Assembly: GCF_000331245.1 (NCBI RefSeq)
Contig: NZ_ANFZ01000009.1
Location: forward strand, 434,001 to 498,000
Source: Blastomonas sp. AAP53
GTDB taxonomy: Bacteria; Pseudomonadota; Alphaproteobacteria; Sphingomonadales; Sphingomonadaceae
Reading direction: 5' to 3'
DNA length: 64,000 nt
Shown here one piece after another: positions 29,764-40,260 of this stretch. Each line of letters begins with the position of its first letter. Positions within the stretch are counted from its first letter, which is position 1. The notes below the pieces were generated by a model. The model did no database searches and was not told the DNA's origin. It worked only from the letters and a program-made list of their open reading frames with translations. The position numbers and the translations under genes are program-made.

Positions 29764-31311
29764 TCAATGGGGCAGCACGCCCGGATCGTCATCGACAACC
29801 TCGACGATGCCCTTGCCCAGATGGCTCGATTTGTAGCCATAGAGGTAATAGACAACCAGACCGATGGCAGCCCATGCGGGCAGCACGATCATCGCCTCGA
29901 ACGGCAGGTTGAGGAACAGGAAGATGCACCCTGCAATGGTGGCAGGTCCGACCAGCCACAGCGCAGGTGTCCGAAACAGTCGCTCGCGGTGCGGGTCCGA
30001 CTTGCGCAGCATCATCACCGCGATCGCCACCATCATGAAGGCATAAAGCGTGCCAGCATTGGCGATATCGGCCAGCTGGCCGACGGGCAGGAAGGCAGCC
30101 GCAAATGCAACGATCCCGCCGGTGATCGCCGTCACCACATAAGGCGTCTTCCACTTGGGGTGGATCTTCGACAGGCTCTCGGGCAGCAGGCCGTCACGCG
30201 CCATCACGAAGAAGATGCGGGTCTGGCCGAACAGCAGGATGAGGATCACCGAAGGCAGCGCGACGAAGGCCGCGATACCCAGCAGATTGCCCACGCTGCT
30301 GAAGCCGATTTCGCGCAGCACATGCGCCAGCGCTTCGTTGGAGCAGACCAGCATGTCGGCATATTGCGGAAGCGCGCACTGGCGGGCGAGCTCTTCCGAC
30401 CCCGCCGGAAAGGGCACGCCGCCGGGGCCCATGATCGGCTGGCCACCAATGGCGCCGACCGCGCCTGCAGCTACCAGAATGTAGAAGATGGTGCAGAAAC
30501 CCAGGCTGCCGATCAGGCCGATCGGAACGTTGCGCTGCGGATTCTTGGTTTCTTCAGCAGCGGTCGAAACCGCGTCGAAGCCGACATAGGCGAAGAAGAT
30601 GGTGGCTGCTGCACCCACCGCACCGACGCCCGATCCAAAGCCGCCGAACACACCGGCGGGCAGGAAGGGGTTGAAGTTGGACATTTCAGCTGCGGGAAGG
30701 GTCAGGATGATGAACGCGGTCAGCGCGGTCACCTTGATCGCGACCAGCACCGCGTTGACCTTGGCCGATTCGTTCGTGCCAAGCATCAGCAGCCAGGTGA
30801 CGAGCAGTGCGATCACCACGGCAGGCAGGTTGATCATGCCTCCCGGTGCGCCGCCCAGTGCCAACGGCCCTGCGGTGAGATAGGGTGGAAGCGTTATCCC
30901 GAAAAACTGGTTCAATATCGTGCCGGTAAAATAGCCGGACCACCCGACCGACACCGCGCTGGCCGCAACGGCATATTCCAGCACCAGCGCCCAGCCCACC
31001 GTCCAGGCGAGCAGTTCGCCCATGACCGAATAGGTATAGGTATAGGCAGATCCCGCGACCGGGATCATGGCGGCGATCTCAGCATAGCACAGCGCCGCCA
31101 CGATGCAGATCAGGCCTGCAATGGCAAAGGCGAGCATCAGGCCGGGTCCGGCCTTCTGTGCGCCGGCGGAGGTCAGCACGAAAATTCCCGTGCCGATCAC
31201 GCAGCCAATACCGAAAAGTGTCAGCTGAAACCAACCCAGCGTTGGATGCAGCGATTTCTTCTTTGCCGTCGCCAAAATGGCATCGAGCGATTTTACACGC
31301 GCAAATTTCAT
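29764..31311 (-). CDS. APC-family amino acid permease
   Basis: A 515-residue inner-membrane permease of the amino acid-polyamine-organocation superfamily, closest in form to cationic amino acid transporters. About 12 to 13 hydrophobic segments are visible. The unwound helix 1 motif GIGCVIGTGIFVLT and the helix 6 stretch FFAYVGFDAVSTAAEETKNP are diagnostic. An extracytoplasmic insertion with cysteines (RQCALPQYADMLVC) lies between helices 7 and 8. The substrate is probably an amino acid, but specificity cannot be read. No linked metabolic gene is present. Confidence 0.88.
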   Translation of the reverse strand: MKFARVKSLDAILATAKKKSLHPTLGWFQLTLFGIGCVIGTGIFVLTSAGAQKAGPGLMLAFAIAGLICIVAALCYAEIAAMIPVAGSAYTYTYSVMGELLAWTVGWALVLEYAVAASAVSVGWSGYFTGTILNQFFGITLPPYLTAGPLALGGAPGGMINLPAVVIALLVTWLLMLGTNESAKVNAVLVAIKVTALTAFIILTLPAAEMSNFNPFLPAGVFGGFGSGVGAVGAAATIFFAYVGFDAVSTAAEETKNPQRNVPIGLIGSLGFCTIFYILVAAGAVGAIGGQPIMGPGGVPFPAGSEELARQCALPQYADMLVCSNEALAHVLREIGFSSVGNLLGIAAFVALPSVILILLFGQTRIFFVMARDGLLPESLSKIHPKWKTPYVVTAITGGIVAFAAAFLPVGQLADIANAGTLYAFMMVAIAVMMLRKSDPHRERLFRTPALWLVGPATIAGCIFLFLNLPFEAMIVLPAWAAIGLVVYYLYGYKSSHLGKGIVEVVDDDPGVLPH

Positions 31312-31539
31312 GATGTGTACGATTTCCCACCCTTGGCAGGCCTATAGCCAGCCGGTTGCGTCCCGGGGTTTGCCCCCTGTGACACCAGGATTAGCGCCTT
31401 TTCACGCGGTGGCAACCAGCTTGTCACCGCTCTGTCGCAACCTTGGGCGGCGCAAGGCATCATCCGGGGCAGCTTGGCACGGAAAACCAGCTTGCTGATA
31501 GCGATGCTGCCAAGCCGCCGGCGCGTCAGACGCTTCGTG
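31312..31539. other. intergenic gap upstream of the permease
   Basis: This 228-base gap lies between the permease and the HIT-protein gene, both on the minus strand. I see no coding signal, tRNA or strong hairpin here; it presumably holds the permease promoter. Confidence 0.5.
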
Positions 31540-31920
31540 TCATCCGCGCATCAGCATGGGGCCCAGCGGTTGCCCGGCAAAAAGATGCACGTGCAGATGC
31601 GGCACTTCCTGATGCGCATCCATGCCGATATTGGCGAGCAGCCGGTAGCCGGGCTCTACCAGCCCCAGCTTGCGCGCCACCTCACCCACGCCGCGCACAA
31701 AGGCCGCGATCTGTTCGTCGGTGCCGCGTGCGGAAAAATCGTCCCAGCTGACGAACGGTGCCTTCGGGATCACAAGAACGTGCGTTGGCGCTTGCGGGTT
31801 GATGTCATGAAACGCCAGCACGTGGTCGTCCTCGTGCACTTTCGAGCAGGGGATTTCGCTGCGCAGGATCCTGGCGAAGATGTTCTGGTCGTCATACGGC
31901 AATGTCGGGTCAATCGGCAT
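31540..31920 (-). CDS. HIT-family nucleotide hydrolase (HINT-like)
   Basis: A 126-residue histidine-triad protein. The active site HLHVHLFAG near the C-terminus follows the HxHxH pattern, and IPKAPFVSWDDF is typical of the HINT group, which hydrolyse purine phosphoramidates and adenylates. It follows hisE by six bases and is the last gene of the his cluster, a common alphaproteobacterial arrangement (hisE-hint). A direct role in histidine synthesis is not established. Confidence 0.93.
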   Translation of the reverse strand: MPIDPTLPYDDQNIFARILRSEIPCSKVHEDDHVLAFHDINPQAPTHVLVIPKAPFVSWDDFSARGTDEQIAAFVRGVGEVARKLGLVEPGYRLLANIGMDAHQEVPHLHVHLFAGQPLGPMLMRG

Positions 31921-31926
31921 GAGCGG

Positions 31927-32250
31927 TCACTCCTTGGGTCGCGACAGTTTTTCGGCAATTCCCGACGTGCCTTCGCGGGCGTCGAGTTCGGCGAGCACCT
32001 GGTCCCAGCTCAGCCCCATGTCGGCGAGAAGGACCAGCAGATGAAAGATGAGATCGGCACTTTCGCTGATCACGCCCTTGCCATCGCCTTGGATCGCCGC
32101 GATCACGGTTTCGACCGCTTCCTCGCCAATTTTCTGAACGATGCGCGATCGGCCACGCGCGCTCAGCCGGGCCACATAGCTGCTGTCAGGCGATGCGCCG
32201 CGACGCTCTGCAATCACGGCTTCGAGCCGCTGGATAATGGGGTCTGCCAT
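31927..32250 (-). CDS. hisE: phosphoribosyl-ATP diphosphatase
   Basis: HisE performs step 2 of histidine synthesis, removing PPi from phosphoribosyl-ATP. The 107-residue all-alpha protein has the MazG-like metal-binding helix QKIGEEAVETVIAA and ESADLIFHLLVLLADMG. It stands alone rather than being fused to HisI. The start at MADPIIQ fits the family N-terminus; a longer form would add a non-conserved extension. It is downstream of hisF in the cluster, with the small PEP-CTERM-like gene in between. Confidence 0.95.
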   Translation of the reverse strand: MADPIIQRLEAVIAERRGASPDSSYVARLSARGRSRIVQKIGEEAVETVIAAIQGDGKGVISESADLIFHLLVLLADMGLSWDQVLAELDAREGTSGIAEKLSRPKE

Positions 32251-32304
32251 GGCCGAAGCTCTGCGCGCAGGCTGCGCCCGCGTCAAGCCGTTGCCGCTTT
32301 GGGC

Positions 32305-32580
32305 TCAGCTATTGGGCGGGCCGCCGTGCTTGCGCCGCGATGCCCAGCGTCCAAACATCAGGCCGGCGATTCCCATGCAGAGCAGACCCAGATTGCCGGG
32401 TTCGGCAATCTCTATCCATTCGCGAATGCCCTGCGCACGGCTCATTCCATCCAGCGTCACGCGCGCCAGCGGACTGGCATTGAGCGGCGCAGAGATACCG
32501 AGCGCGGTCAGCACGACAATCGCAGGACGCACCTGCTTCAACACTCTGGGCAAGCCGGGTTTCATTCCGAGACACTTCAT
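32305..32580 (-). CDS. tiny PEP-CTERM-like surface protein
   Basis: A 91-residue protein made of a signal peptide (basic start, then AIVVLTALGISAPLNA), a short mature part of only about 30 residues, and a C-terminal sorting-like tail: EPGNLGLLCMGIAGLMFG followed by RWASRRK. This EP-plus-helix-plus-arginines layout matches PEP-CTERM signals processed by exosortases, although the usual first proline is alanine. No exosortase or polysaccharide genes are in the window. It lies between hisF and hisE on the same strand, 136 bases after hisF. Function unknown; the mature peptide is too short for an enzyme. Confidence 0.65.
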   Translation of the reverse strand: MKCLGMKPGLPRVLKQVRPAIVVLTALGISAPLNASPLARVTLDGMSRAQGIREWIEIAEPGNLGLLCMGIAGLMFGRWASRRKHGGPPNS

Positions 32581-32716
32581 GGGCAATGGTTAAGCAAGCG
32601 GTCTGCCAAACTGGCCAACGCCGCCCAATTGCAGGGTTTCAATGGTTAACGCCCCTGCCCTGATGCGGCGGATTGTCAAGCAATCCGACGTTCAGGCCAT
32701 CGCAAACGACGTAAAA

Positions 32717-33484
32717 TCAATGCGATCGGGCGGGCAATCCGGCTGCGGCGAGCGCGCGATGGGCATCTGCGATGGTGGCCTCGCCAAAGTGAAAGATCGA
32801 GGCCGCCAGCACCGCGCTGGCATGACCTTGCGTCACGCCATCCACCAGATGGCCGATATGACCCACCCCACCGCTGGCGACGACCGGGATATCGACCTGA
32901 TCGGCAATCGTGCGGATCAGTTCCAGGTCATAACCGTCACGGGTACCGTCGCGGTCCATCGATGTCACCAGCAGTTCGCCGGCTCCCAGACGGGTGAGGT
33001 TGAGCGCGTGCTCGATCGCATCGATGCCTGTCGCCTTGCGCCCCCCATGGGTGAAGATTTCCCAGCCCTCGCCATCCGTGCGGCGGCGCGCATCGATCGA
33101 GGCGACCACGCACTGGCTGCCGAAGCGTTCGGCGATGTCGCCCACCAATGCGGGCCGGGCAACGGCGGCGCTGTTGATTGCGACCTTGTCCGCGCCTGCC
33201 AGCAGCAGCGCGCGAGCATCCTCCGGGCTGCGCACCCCGCCGCCGACGGTGACCGGCATGAAGCACACTTCTGCCGTGCGGCGTACCACATCGATGATGG
33301 TACCGCGCGCCTCATGGCTGGCGGAGATATCGAGGAAACACAGTTCATCCGCGCCCGCCGCGTCATAGGCGCGGGCCTGTTCGACCGGATCGCCCGCGTC
33401 CTTCAGGTCGACGAAGTTCACGCCCTTGACCACGCGGCCATTGGCGACATCGAGACACGGAATGACGCGGACACGGACGCTCAT
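32717..33484 (-). CDS. hisF: imidazole glycerol phosphate synthase, cyclase subunit
   Basis: HisF is the TIM-barrel cyclase that, with ammonia from HisH, turns PRFAR into imidazole glycerol phosphate and AICAR. The 255-residue protein starts [19 protein letters not shown], with catalytic Asp in CLDV, and has the second catalytic Asp in [13 protein letters not shown]; phosphate-binding GGVRSPEDA and [10 protein letters not shown] are present. Its start overlaps the hisA stop by one base. Confidence 0.98.
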   Translation of the reverse strand: MSVRVRVIPCLDVANGRVVKGVNFVDLKDAGDPVEQARAYDAAGADELCFLDISASHEARGTIIDVVRRTAEVCFMPVTVGGGVRSPEDARALLLAGADKVAINSAAVARPALVGDIAERFGSQCVVASIDARRRTDGEGWEIFTHGGRKATGIDAIEHALNLTRLGAGELLVTSMDRDGTRDGYDLELIRTIADQVDIPVVASGGVGHIGHLVDGVTQGHASAVLAASIFHFGEATIADAHRALAAAGLPARSH

Positions 33485-34215
33485 CAGCGCGCGGCCATGG
33501 CAATCGCGGTGGCGAGGTCCAGCCGCCCGTCGTAGAGCGCACGGCCCGTGATCACGCCCTCGATACCGTCTTCGGCATGCAGGCTGAGCAGGTGGATGTC
33601 GTCCAGCCCCTTCACGCCGCCGCTGGCAATCACCGGGATGTCGGTGGTGCGGGCAAGGGCAACCGTGGCATCGACATTGCAGCCCTTGAGCAAACCGTCG
33701 CGCCCAACGTCGGTGAACAGCAGGCTGGCGACGCCTGCGTCCTCGAACCGGCGCGCCATATCGGCGACGGGCACATCCGAGACATCGGCCCAGCCGTGTG
33801 TCGCCACCATGCCATCGCGGGCATCCACGGCGACGACGATGCCGCCTTCATAGGCCTTGGCCATGTCACGGACGAAGTCGGGATCGGTCAGCGCCGCCGT
33901 GCCGATGACTACGCGCGCCACGCCCAGGTCAAACCAGCCTTCAACCGCTTCGCGAGTGCGGATGCCGCCGCCCAGCTGGAGATAACCGGGGAAGCTCTTG
34001 ATGATCCCTTCCACCGCGCTGCGATTGACCGCTTCGCCCGCAAATGCGCCATCGAGATCGACGACGTGCAGGTGCTGCGCTCCGGCTTCGGCAAACATCA
34101 CTGCCTGTGCCGCCGGATCGTCGCCATAGACGGTTGCCCGGTCCATATCGCCTTCGGCCAGACGAACGACCTGTCCGCCCTTGAGGTCGATGGCGGGAAA
34201 CACGATGATGCTCAT
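33484..34215 (-). CDS. hisA: phosphoribosylformimino-AICAR phosphate isomerase
   Basis: HisA catalyses the fourth step of histidine synthesis, an Amadori-type isomerisation of ProFAR to PRFAR. The 243-residue TIM barrel has [16 protein letters not shown] with the catalytic Asp, and [14 protein letters not shown] with the second. LQLGGGIRT and [10 protein letters not shown] bind the substrate phosphates. It sits between hisH and hisF with overlapping ends. Confidence 0.98.
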   Translation of the reverse strand: MSIIVFPAIDLKGGQVVRLAEGDMDRATVYGDDPAAQAVMFAEAGAQHLHVVDLDGAFAGEAVNRSAVEGIIKSFPGYLQLGGGIRTREAVEGWFDLGVARVVIGTAALTDPDFVRDMAKAYEGGIVVAVDARDGMVATHGWADVSDVPVADMARRFEDAGVASLLFTDVGRDGLLKGCNVDATVALARTTDIPVIASGGVKGLDDIHLLSLHAEDGIEGVITGRALYDGRLDLATAIAMAAR

Positions 34216-34832
34216 GGCAAGGTCCAGTCGAGAAAGCGGCGGAGCAGGCCAAGCCCGTAGGCCTGGCTCTTTTCCGGGTGAAACTGCACGCCCAGGATGT
34301 TCCCGCGGGCAACCGCTGCGGTCACCGGCGAACCGTGATCGGTCACGGCGGCAACATCGGCACCATCAGCAGCGACAAAATGGTAGCTGTGCAGGAAATA
34401 GGCCTCGCCCGGCTCGATCAACGGCGCGCCCGCCACTGGCGCGACATCGTTCCAGCCCATGTGCGGCACCTTGATCGTGGCCGTGGCCTCCATAGGACGC
34501 ACTTCGCCGCCGATCCAGCCGAGCCCCTGCTGCGTGCCGTGCTCCAGTCCGCGATCCGCCAGCAACTGCATGCCCACACAGATGCCGAGGAACGGAACCT
34601 TGTCGCCCAGCACGCGCGCTTCCAGCGCATCGATCATGCCCGGGAGCGCGCTCAATCCTCCCATGCAGGCGGCAAACGCCCCGACGCCGGGAAGCACGAT
34701 GCGGTCGGCGGCGCGCACCACGGCAGGATCGTCGGTCACCGCGATGGAGGCGGCACCGGCGGCCTTCAGGGCATTGTGGACGCTGTGAAGATTGCCTGCG
34801 CCATAATCGATCAGCGCGACCCGCTCAGCCAC
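34212..34832 (-). CDS. hisH: imidazole glycerol phosphate synthase, glutamine amidotransferase subunit
   Basis: HisH releases ammonia from glutamine and channels it into HisF. The 206-residue protein starts at GTG with [14 protein letters not shown], has the nucleophile Cys in [13 protein letters not shown], and the His/Glu of the triad in [10 protein letters not shown]. The GTG was chosen because homology begins there; it overlaps the hisB stop by eight bases. Its own stop overlaps hisA by four bases. Confidence 0.96.
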   Translation of the reverse strand: MAERVALIDYGAGNLHSVHNALKAAGAASIAVTDDPAVVRAADRIVLPGVGAFAACMGGLSALPGMIDALEARVLGDKVPFLGICVGMQLLADRGLEHGTQQGLGWIGGEVRPMEATATIKVPHMGWNDVAPVAGAPLIEPGEAYFLHSYHFVAADGADVAAVTDHGSPVTAAVARGNILGVQFHPEKSQAYGLGLLRRFLDWTLP

Positions 34833-35418
34833 CCAAAACACCCTTGGTCGAGGGGATCGCCCCCTGCTTGCGCGGGTCGATCTCGACCGCCAGCCGCATC
34901 GCACGGGCAAAGCCCTTGTAGATGCTTTCGCAGATATGGTGGTTGTTCGCGCCGTACAGCAGTTCGATGTGCAGCGTCAGGCCAGCGGTCTGGGCGATCG
35001 AATGGAACCAGTGTTCGAACAATTCGGTGTCCATCTCGCCCAGCCTGGCTTGCGAGAACGCCGCCTTCCACACCAGATAGGGACGGCCCGAGATATCGAC
35101 CGCGACGCGGCTCAAGGTTTCGTCCATCGGCGAATAGGCATGGCCGTAGCGCACGATTCCGCCCTTGTCGCCCAATGCATGGACGATAGCCTGGCCAATC
35201 GCCAGCGCGCAATCTTCAGTGGTATGGTGCTGGTCGACATGCAGGTCGCCCTTGATCCGACAGGTCAGATCGATCAGCGAGTGGCGCGAAAACTGCTCCA
35301 CCATATGGTCGAGGAAACCGATTCCAGTCGATACGTCGAACTGGCCTGTCCCATCGAGGTTCACCTCGACGAAAATGTCGGTTTCATGGGTCTTGCGTTC
35401 TATCCGGGCGGTGCGCAT
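34825..35418 (-). CDS. hisB: imidazoleglycerol-phosphate dehydratase
   Basis: HisB dehydrates imidazole glycerol phosphate to imidazole acetol phosphate. The 197-residue monofunctional enzyme has the duplicated metal-binding His motifs [22 protein letters not shown] and [11 protein letters not shown]. The start at [13 protein letters not shown] is the family N-terminus; an upstream extension is not conserved. It is the first gene of this his segment; other his genes are not in the window. It is divergent from sspB across 121 bases. Confidence 0.97.
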   Translation of the reverse strand: MRTARIERKTHETDIFVEVNLDGTGQFDVSTGIGFLDHMVEQFSRHSLIDLTCRIKGDLHVDQHHTTEDCALAIGQAIVHALGDKGGIVRYGHAYSPMDETLSRVAVDISGRPYLVWKAAFSQARLGEMDTELFEHWFHSIAQTAGLTLHIELLYGANNHHICESIYKGFARAMRLAVEIDPRKQGAIPSTKGVLGG

Positions 35419-35539
35419 GCTGCGCCCTATAATCACCTTGCCGCAGCGCGCAACAATTTTGCCGCCGCGATGCGGGGCGGAAAACTTGTGTGGCACAAGC
35501 GCCTTGACCCTGCGCGTTTGTCAGTCCAACAAAATAGCC

Positions 35540-36013
35540 ATGAGTGACGACGCAGCAGACAGCCTGATTCCCTACGACGAGATCGTCCAGGAAGCCTTGC
35601 GCGCGGTTGTCGGCCGTGTTCTGGGCGAAGTCGAGATCAACGGCCTTCCGGGCAATCACCATTTCTATATCACCTTCAAGACCCATTCGCCGGGCGTGGA
35701 TATTCCGCGCCATCTGGTCGAACGCTTTCCCGACGAGATGACCATTGTCCTCCAGCAGAAATTCTGGGATCTGAAGGTCGAGAAGACCGGCTTTTCGGTG
35801 GGGCTGAGCTTCAACCGGGTGCCGGCGCACTTGTTCATCCCGTTCAGCGCAATCACCGCATTTGTCGACCCGGCCGTCGATTTCGGCCTGCAGTTCCAGG
35901 TGACCGGTGATACGCCTCCGCCCGAGCCGCACGAGGCTGCGGAAAATGACCACCCCGGCGGTGATGGCGACGGTTCCAACGTTGTGAGCGTGGACTTCGG
36001 CAAGCGCAAATAA
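35540..36013 (+). CDS. sspB: ClpXP adaptor protein SspB
   Basis: SspB delivers ssrA-tagged and other substrates to the ClpXP protease. The 157-residue protein belongs to the alphaproteobacterial SspB type: a folded N-terminal domain ([46 protein letters not shown]) and a flexible Pro/Glu/Asp-rich linker ending in [10 protein letters not shown], the ClpX-binding tail. The start MSDDAADS was chosen by homology. fumC follows after 34 bases, also a conserved pairing. Confidence 0.94.
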   Translation: MSDDAADSLIPYDEIVQEALRAVVGRVLGEVEINGLPGNHHFYITFKTHSPGVDIPRHLVERFPDEMTIVLQQKFWDLKVEKTGFSVGLSFNRVPAHLFIPFSAITAFVDPAVDFGLQFQVTGDTPPPEPHEAAENDHPGGDGDGSNVVSVDFGKRK

Positions 36014-36047
36014 GCGCCTTCGCATCGCCCCTGACGGACGATTGCCA

Positions 36048-37445
<1,398 letters not shown>

Positions 37446-37513
37446 TCGCGGCGGAACGCATGGTGCCCACGGCGCGTTTGAGCTCGGAACGCATTTCAGC
37501 TATGGAAGCCCGT

Positions 37514-37891
37514 ATGACCAGCACGCCTGACACTCCGCCCGTCGCACCGACACCGACGCCGACTGCACAGGCAGCTCCGGCGGCCAGCAGCGCTGCGCAG
37601 TCGGGTCCTGCGCCGGTGCATTGGTCGCGTGGCGCCATCAGCGGGGCCGGCCGCCTGCTGACAACGGCCGCCAATGATGAGACGGTTCGAAGCCTGATCA
37701 GCGCGCGTGCGCGAAACAATCTTGCGACAGGCCTCTTCGGCGGCACGCTGATGGGTGCCATCGCGGCGCGCGTGGCCACGCGTTCTGTTCCCGGAGCCTT
37801 GCTGGTCGGCGGTGCGTTGCTGGCAAAAGCGATCTACGACCAGCGCAAGGCCAAGGCCGATGCCGACAAGGCTGGCACCCCCGAAATCTGA
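37514..37891 (+). CDS. small protein of unknown function with glycine-rich hydrophobic region
   Basis: A 125-residue protein I cannot assign. Residues 1-35 are low-complexity Pro/Thr/Ala. The second half has a small-residue hydrophobic stretch (LATGLFGGTLMGAIAARVA and VPGALLVGGALLAKAIYD) and ends in a charged KAKADADKAGTPEI. Peripheral or weak membrane association is possible. The start at 37514 has GGAAG five bases upstream; an in-frame ATG at 37502 is an alternative. It lies between fumC and gmk on the same strand. Confidence 0.6.
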   Translation: MTSTPDTPPVAPTPTPTAQAAPAASSAAQSGPAPVHWSRGAISGAGRLLTTAANDETVRSLISARARNNLATGLFGGTLMGAIAARVATRSVPGALLVGGALLAKAIYDQRKAKADADKAGTPEI

Positions 37892-37968
37892 AGCGTCCCT
37901 GGCTGACACCGGCCTTTGCGTCGCACAAACTGGTTGACGTTTGCAGGCGGCTTTGGCCTAGAGCCGCT

Positions 37969-38625
37969 ATGATCGATTCCGTTTCGCAGCCTCCCCTCGC
38001 CCGCCGCGGCCTGTTGTTCATTTTGTCCTCGCCTTCGGGTGCAGGCAAATCCACGATCGCGCGGATGCTGTTGGAAGCCGATGAGCAGATCTGTCTGTCG
38101 GTCTCGGTGACCACACGGCCCCCGCGTCCGGGCGAGATCGACGGGGTGCATTATCATTTCATCGATGAGACCGAGTTCCACCGGTTGGTTGACGATCACG
38201 AGATGATGGAATGGGCCAAGGTGTTCGGCCATTATTACGGCACGCCAAAGGCGCAGGTGAAGCAGGGGCTGCGCGATGGCCAGGATTTCCTGTTCGACAT
38301 CGATTGGCAGGGCACGCAGCAGCTGTACCAGCGCGCCGAGGGCGATGTCGTGCGCGTATTCATCTTGCCGCCGTCGCTTGACGAGCTGCACAGGCGCTTG
38401 CGCAGTCGCAATACAGACAGCGAAGAGGTGATCGCCGGGCGCATGGCGCGCGCGCAGGATGAGATCAGCCATTGGGACGGCTATGACTTTGTCGTGATCA
38501 ACGACAATGTCGAAAGCTGCTTCACGAAGGTGCAGCAGATCCTGAATTCCGAGCGCATGCGCCGTGCTCGTCAAACCGGGCTGATCGATTATGTCCGCGA
38601 CCTGATGAACCCATCGGACGAATGA
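37969..38625 (+). CDS. gmk: guanylate kinase
   Basis: Gmk phosphorylates GMP to GDP. The 218-residue protein has the P-loop LSSPSGAGKSTIAR, the GMP-binding VTTRPPRPGEIDGVHYHF and DIDWQGTQQL. The ATG at 37969 gives the usual N-terminus. It converges on the DUF4197 gene, with six bases between the two stops. Confidence 0.98.
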   Translation: MIDSVSQPPLARRGLLFILSSPSGAGKSTIARMLLEADEQICLSVSVTTRPPRPGEIDGVHYHFIDETEFHRLVDDHEMMEWAKVFGHYYGTPKAQVKQGLRDGQDFLFDIDWQGTQQLYQRAEGDVVRVFILPPSLDELHRRLRSRNTDSEEVIAGRMARAQDEISHWDGYDFVVINDNVESCFTKVQQILNSERMRRARQTGLIDYVRDLMNPSDE

Positions 38626-38631
38626 CGCGCC

Positions 38632-39354
38632 CTACATCACCTTGTCGAGCAGCTTCTTGCCGGACTTGAGCGGGTTTTTGCGGAAACTGGTTTCCTCGCG
38701 CCCGATATAGGTGAAGATTCCTGACATTGCCTGATCGGTCACGCTGTCGATCAGACCGTCGCGGCTGAGACCGACCCCGGCGAGAGTACCGAGCATGCTG
38801 CCGGTGCCGCCCTTCTTTCCGCCGCCCGAGCCCAGCGCATCCAGATGCTTGAACGCGCCGGTGCGGCCGAGCGCGTTGCTCACCAGCGGGCGCATCTTCT
38901 GCCGCAATACCTCGCCGGAGCTGCGCTGGAGATATTGTGTTCCAGCAGTATTGCCCCCTGCGACGATGTTCACGCCATCGGTGAGCGTCATCGAATCAAT
39001 GGCGGACCGAAACACCGGCTTTGCTTCCTGCGCGGCGAGGCCAGCGGCATCGTTGAGCGATTTTGTGAGATTGTTGGTGAGCCCCGCCCTGTCGGTCAGT
39101 TTCATCAGCTTGCTGGCTTTTTGCAGCGGCCCTGGCAGCAGGATGCGCACCGCCTGATCGGCATAGAAGGCACCAGGCTGCGACAGCTGATCGAGCGCAC
39201 TGTCGGATGCGTTACCGAGCAGCCCCTTCATCGACCCACCCAGTCCGGCGGCAGGCTTGCGGCTCTGGGCCTGCGCGGGGGCCATGGTCGTCACCACGCC
39301 GATGCACGATGCGGTGACGAGCGAGACTGTCAAAGCCAGATTGCGGAACGCCAT
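38632..39354 (-). CDS. DUF4197 domain protein, exported
   Basis: A 240-residue protein with a signal peptide (LALTVSLVTASCIGVVTTMAPAQAQ, cut into parts here as residues 7-31) and a DUF4197 fold: ALDQLSQPGAFYADQAVRI, LLPGPLQKASKLMK, AIDSMTLTDGVNIVAGG and TQYLQRSS. DUF4197 proteins are widespread in Gram-negative bacteria and of unknown function. A glycine/lysine-rich stretch (LGSGGGKKGGTGSM) interrupts the C-terminal part. A terminator hairpin upstream separates it from the acyl-CoA operon. Confidence 0.85.
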   Translation of the reverse strand: MAFRNLALTVSLVTASCIGVVTTMAPAQAQSRKPAAGLGGSMKGLLGNASDSALDQLSQPGAFYADQAVRILLPGPLQKASKLMKLTDRAGLTNNLTKSLNDAAGLAAQEAKPVFRSAIDSMTLTDGVNIVAGGNTAGTQYLQRSSGEVLRQKMRPLVSNALGRTGAFKHLDALGSGGGKKGGTGSMLGTLAGVGLSRDGLIDSVTDQAMSGIFTYIGREETSFRKNPLKSGKKLLDKVM

Positions 39355-39396
39355 TGCTCACCCTTCCATGGTTGTATGCGCGGAGTGTGCAGCAAA

Positions 39397-39425
39397 GCGG
39401 CGCGCACTGCCAGAGTGCGCGCCGC
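39397..39425 (-). terminator. terminator of the left acyl-CoA operon
   Basis: GCGGCGCGCACT and AGTGCGCGCCGC form a perfect 12-bp stem with loop GCCAG. On the minus strand it is followed by TTTGCT. It lies 26 bases beyond the SDR stop and closes the operon that begins at 43.9 kb. Confidence 0.8.
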
Positions 39426-39450
39426 AGATTTTACGTATGCTTGAAGGCGA

Positions 39451-40260
39451 TCAATGCCCTTCGGGATCGTAGCCGCCGCTCGGCACCGATGCGTTGACGA
39501 TCCCGCCATCGACCGGAATGGTCGTCCCGATGACATAGTCTCCTGCCCGGCTGGCCAGGAAGATCACCGCGCCCGAAATGTCCTTCCAGTCGCCGACCCG
39601 CTTGTTGGGGATGCCGCTGGCGACCATGTCGCCATAATCGCGCGCCGCCTTGTTCATGTCCGACGGGAACGCGCCCGGGCCGATGCCGGTGACATAGATA
39701 TGATCGCGCAGCAGACGCACGGCCATTCGCTTGGTCAGCTGGATCAGCGCCGCCTTGCTCGCCTGGTAGCTGTAGGTTTCCCACGGATTGACGCGCATGC
39801 CATCGACCGAGGAAATGTTGATCACCTTGGCAGGGGTTTCCGCGCTAGCGCCTGCCTTCAGAAGGCCATGCAGAGCCTGGGTCAGGAAGAACGGCGACTT
39901 CACGTTGAGGTCCATCACCTTGTCCCAGCCGACTTCGGGGAAATCCTCGAATTCCGCACCCCAGGCTGCGCCGGCATTGTTGACCAGGATGTCGAGGCGC
40001 TGCTCGTGCTCGGCAAACCGGGCCGCCAGCTGGCGTGCGCCCTCGACGCTGGAGACATCGGCGGGAAGCGAAATACAGTTGGGGCCCAGTTCTTCGGCGG
40101 TCGCGTTGCAGGCATCGGCCTTGCGCGCCGAGATATAGACCTTGGCGCCGCCTGCTATCAGCCCCTGCGCTATCATCTTGCCGATGCCGCGCGATCCGCC
40201 GGTGACCAGGGCCACCTTGCCCTGAACCGAAAACAGCTGTTCGATGCTCATCATATTCAT
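39451..40260 (-). CDS. SDR-family oxidoreductase
   Basis: A 269-residue NAD(P)-dependent short-chain dehydrogenase of the classical type. The cofactor motif is TGGSRGIGKMIAQG, NNAGAAWG follows, and the catalytic Ser and Tyr-x3-Lys are in NISSVDG and YSYQASKAAL. PGAFPSDMN and the C-terminal IPVDGGIVN are standard. It is the last gene of the left acyl-CoA operon and starts four bases inside the upstream dehydrogenase. A 3-hydroxyacyl-CoA or hydroxy-substrate oxidation is likely; specificity unknown. Confidence 0.88.
   Translation of the reverse strand: MNMMSIEQLFSVQGKVALVTGGSRGIGKMIAQGLIAGGAKVYISARKADACNATAEELGPNCISLPADVSSVEGARQLAARFAEHEQRLDILVNNAGAAWGAEFEDFPEVGWDKVMDLNVKSPFFLTQALHGLLKAGASAETPAKVINISSVDGMRVNPWETYSYQASKAALIQLTKRMAVRLLRDHIYVTGIGPGAFPSDMNKAARDYGDMVASGIPNKRVGDWKDISGAVIFLASRAGDYVIGTTIPVDGGIVNASVPSGGYDPEGH

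Noticed and set aside
29755-31347. 530-codon plus-strand frame opposite the amino-acid permease
   Set aside because: The minus-strand permease has clear membrane segments and family motifs; the plus-strand protein is His/Arg/Gln-rich shadow sequence.
37934-37962. Third copy of TTGACGTTT upstream of gmk as a member of the acyl-CoA regulon
   Set aside because: Only nine bases match, no dyad partner is present, and it fits better as an ordinary -35 element of a housekeeping gene.
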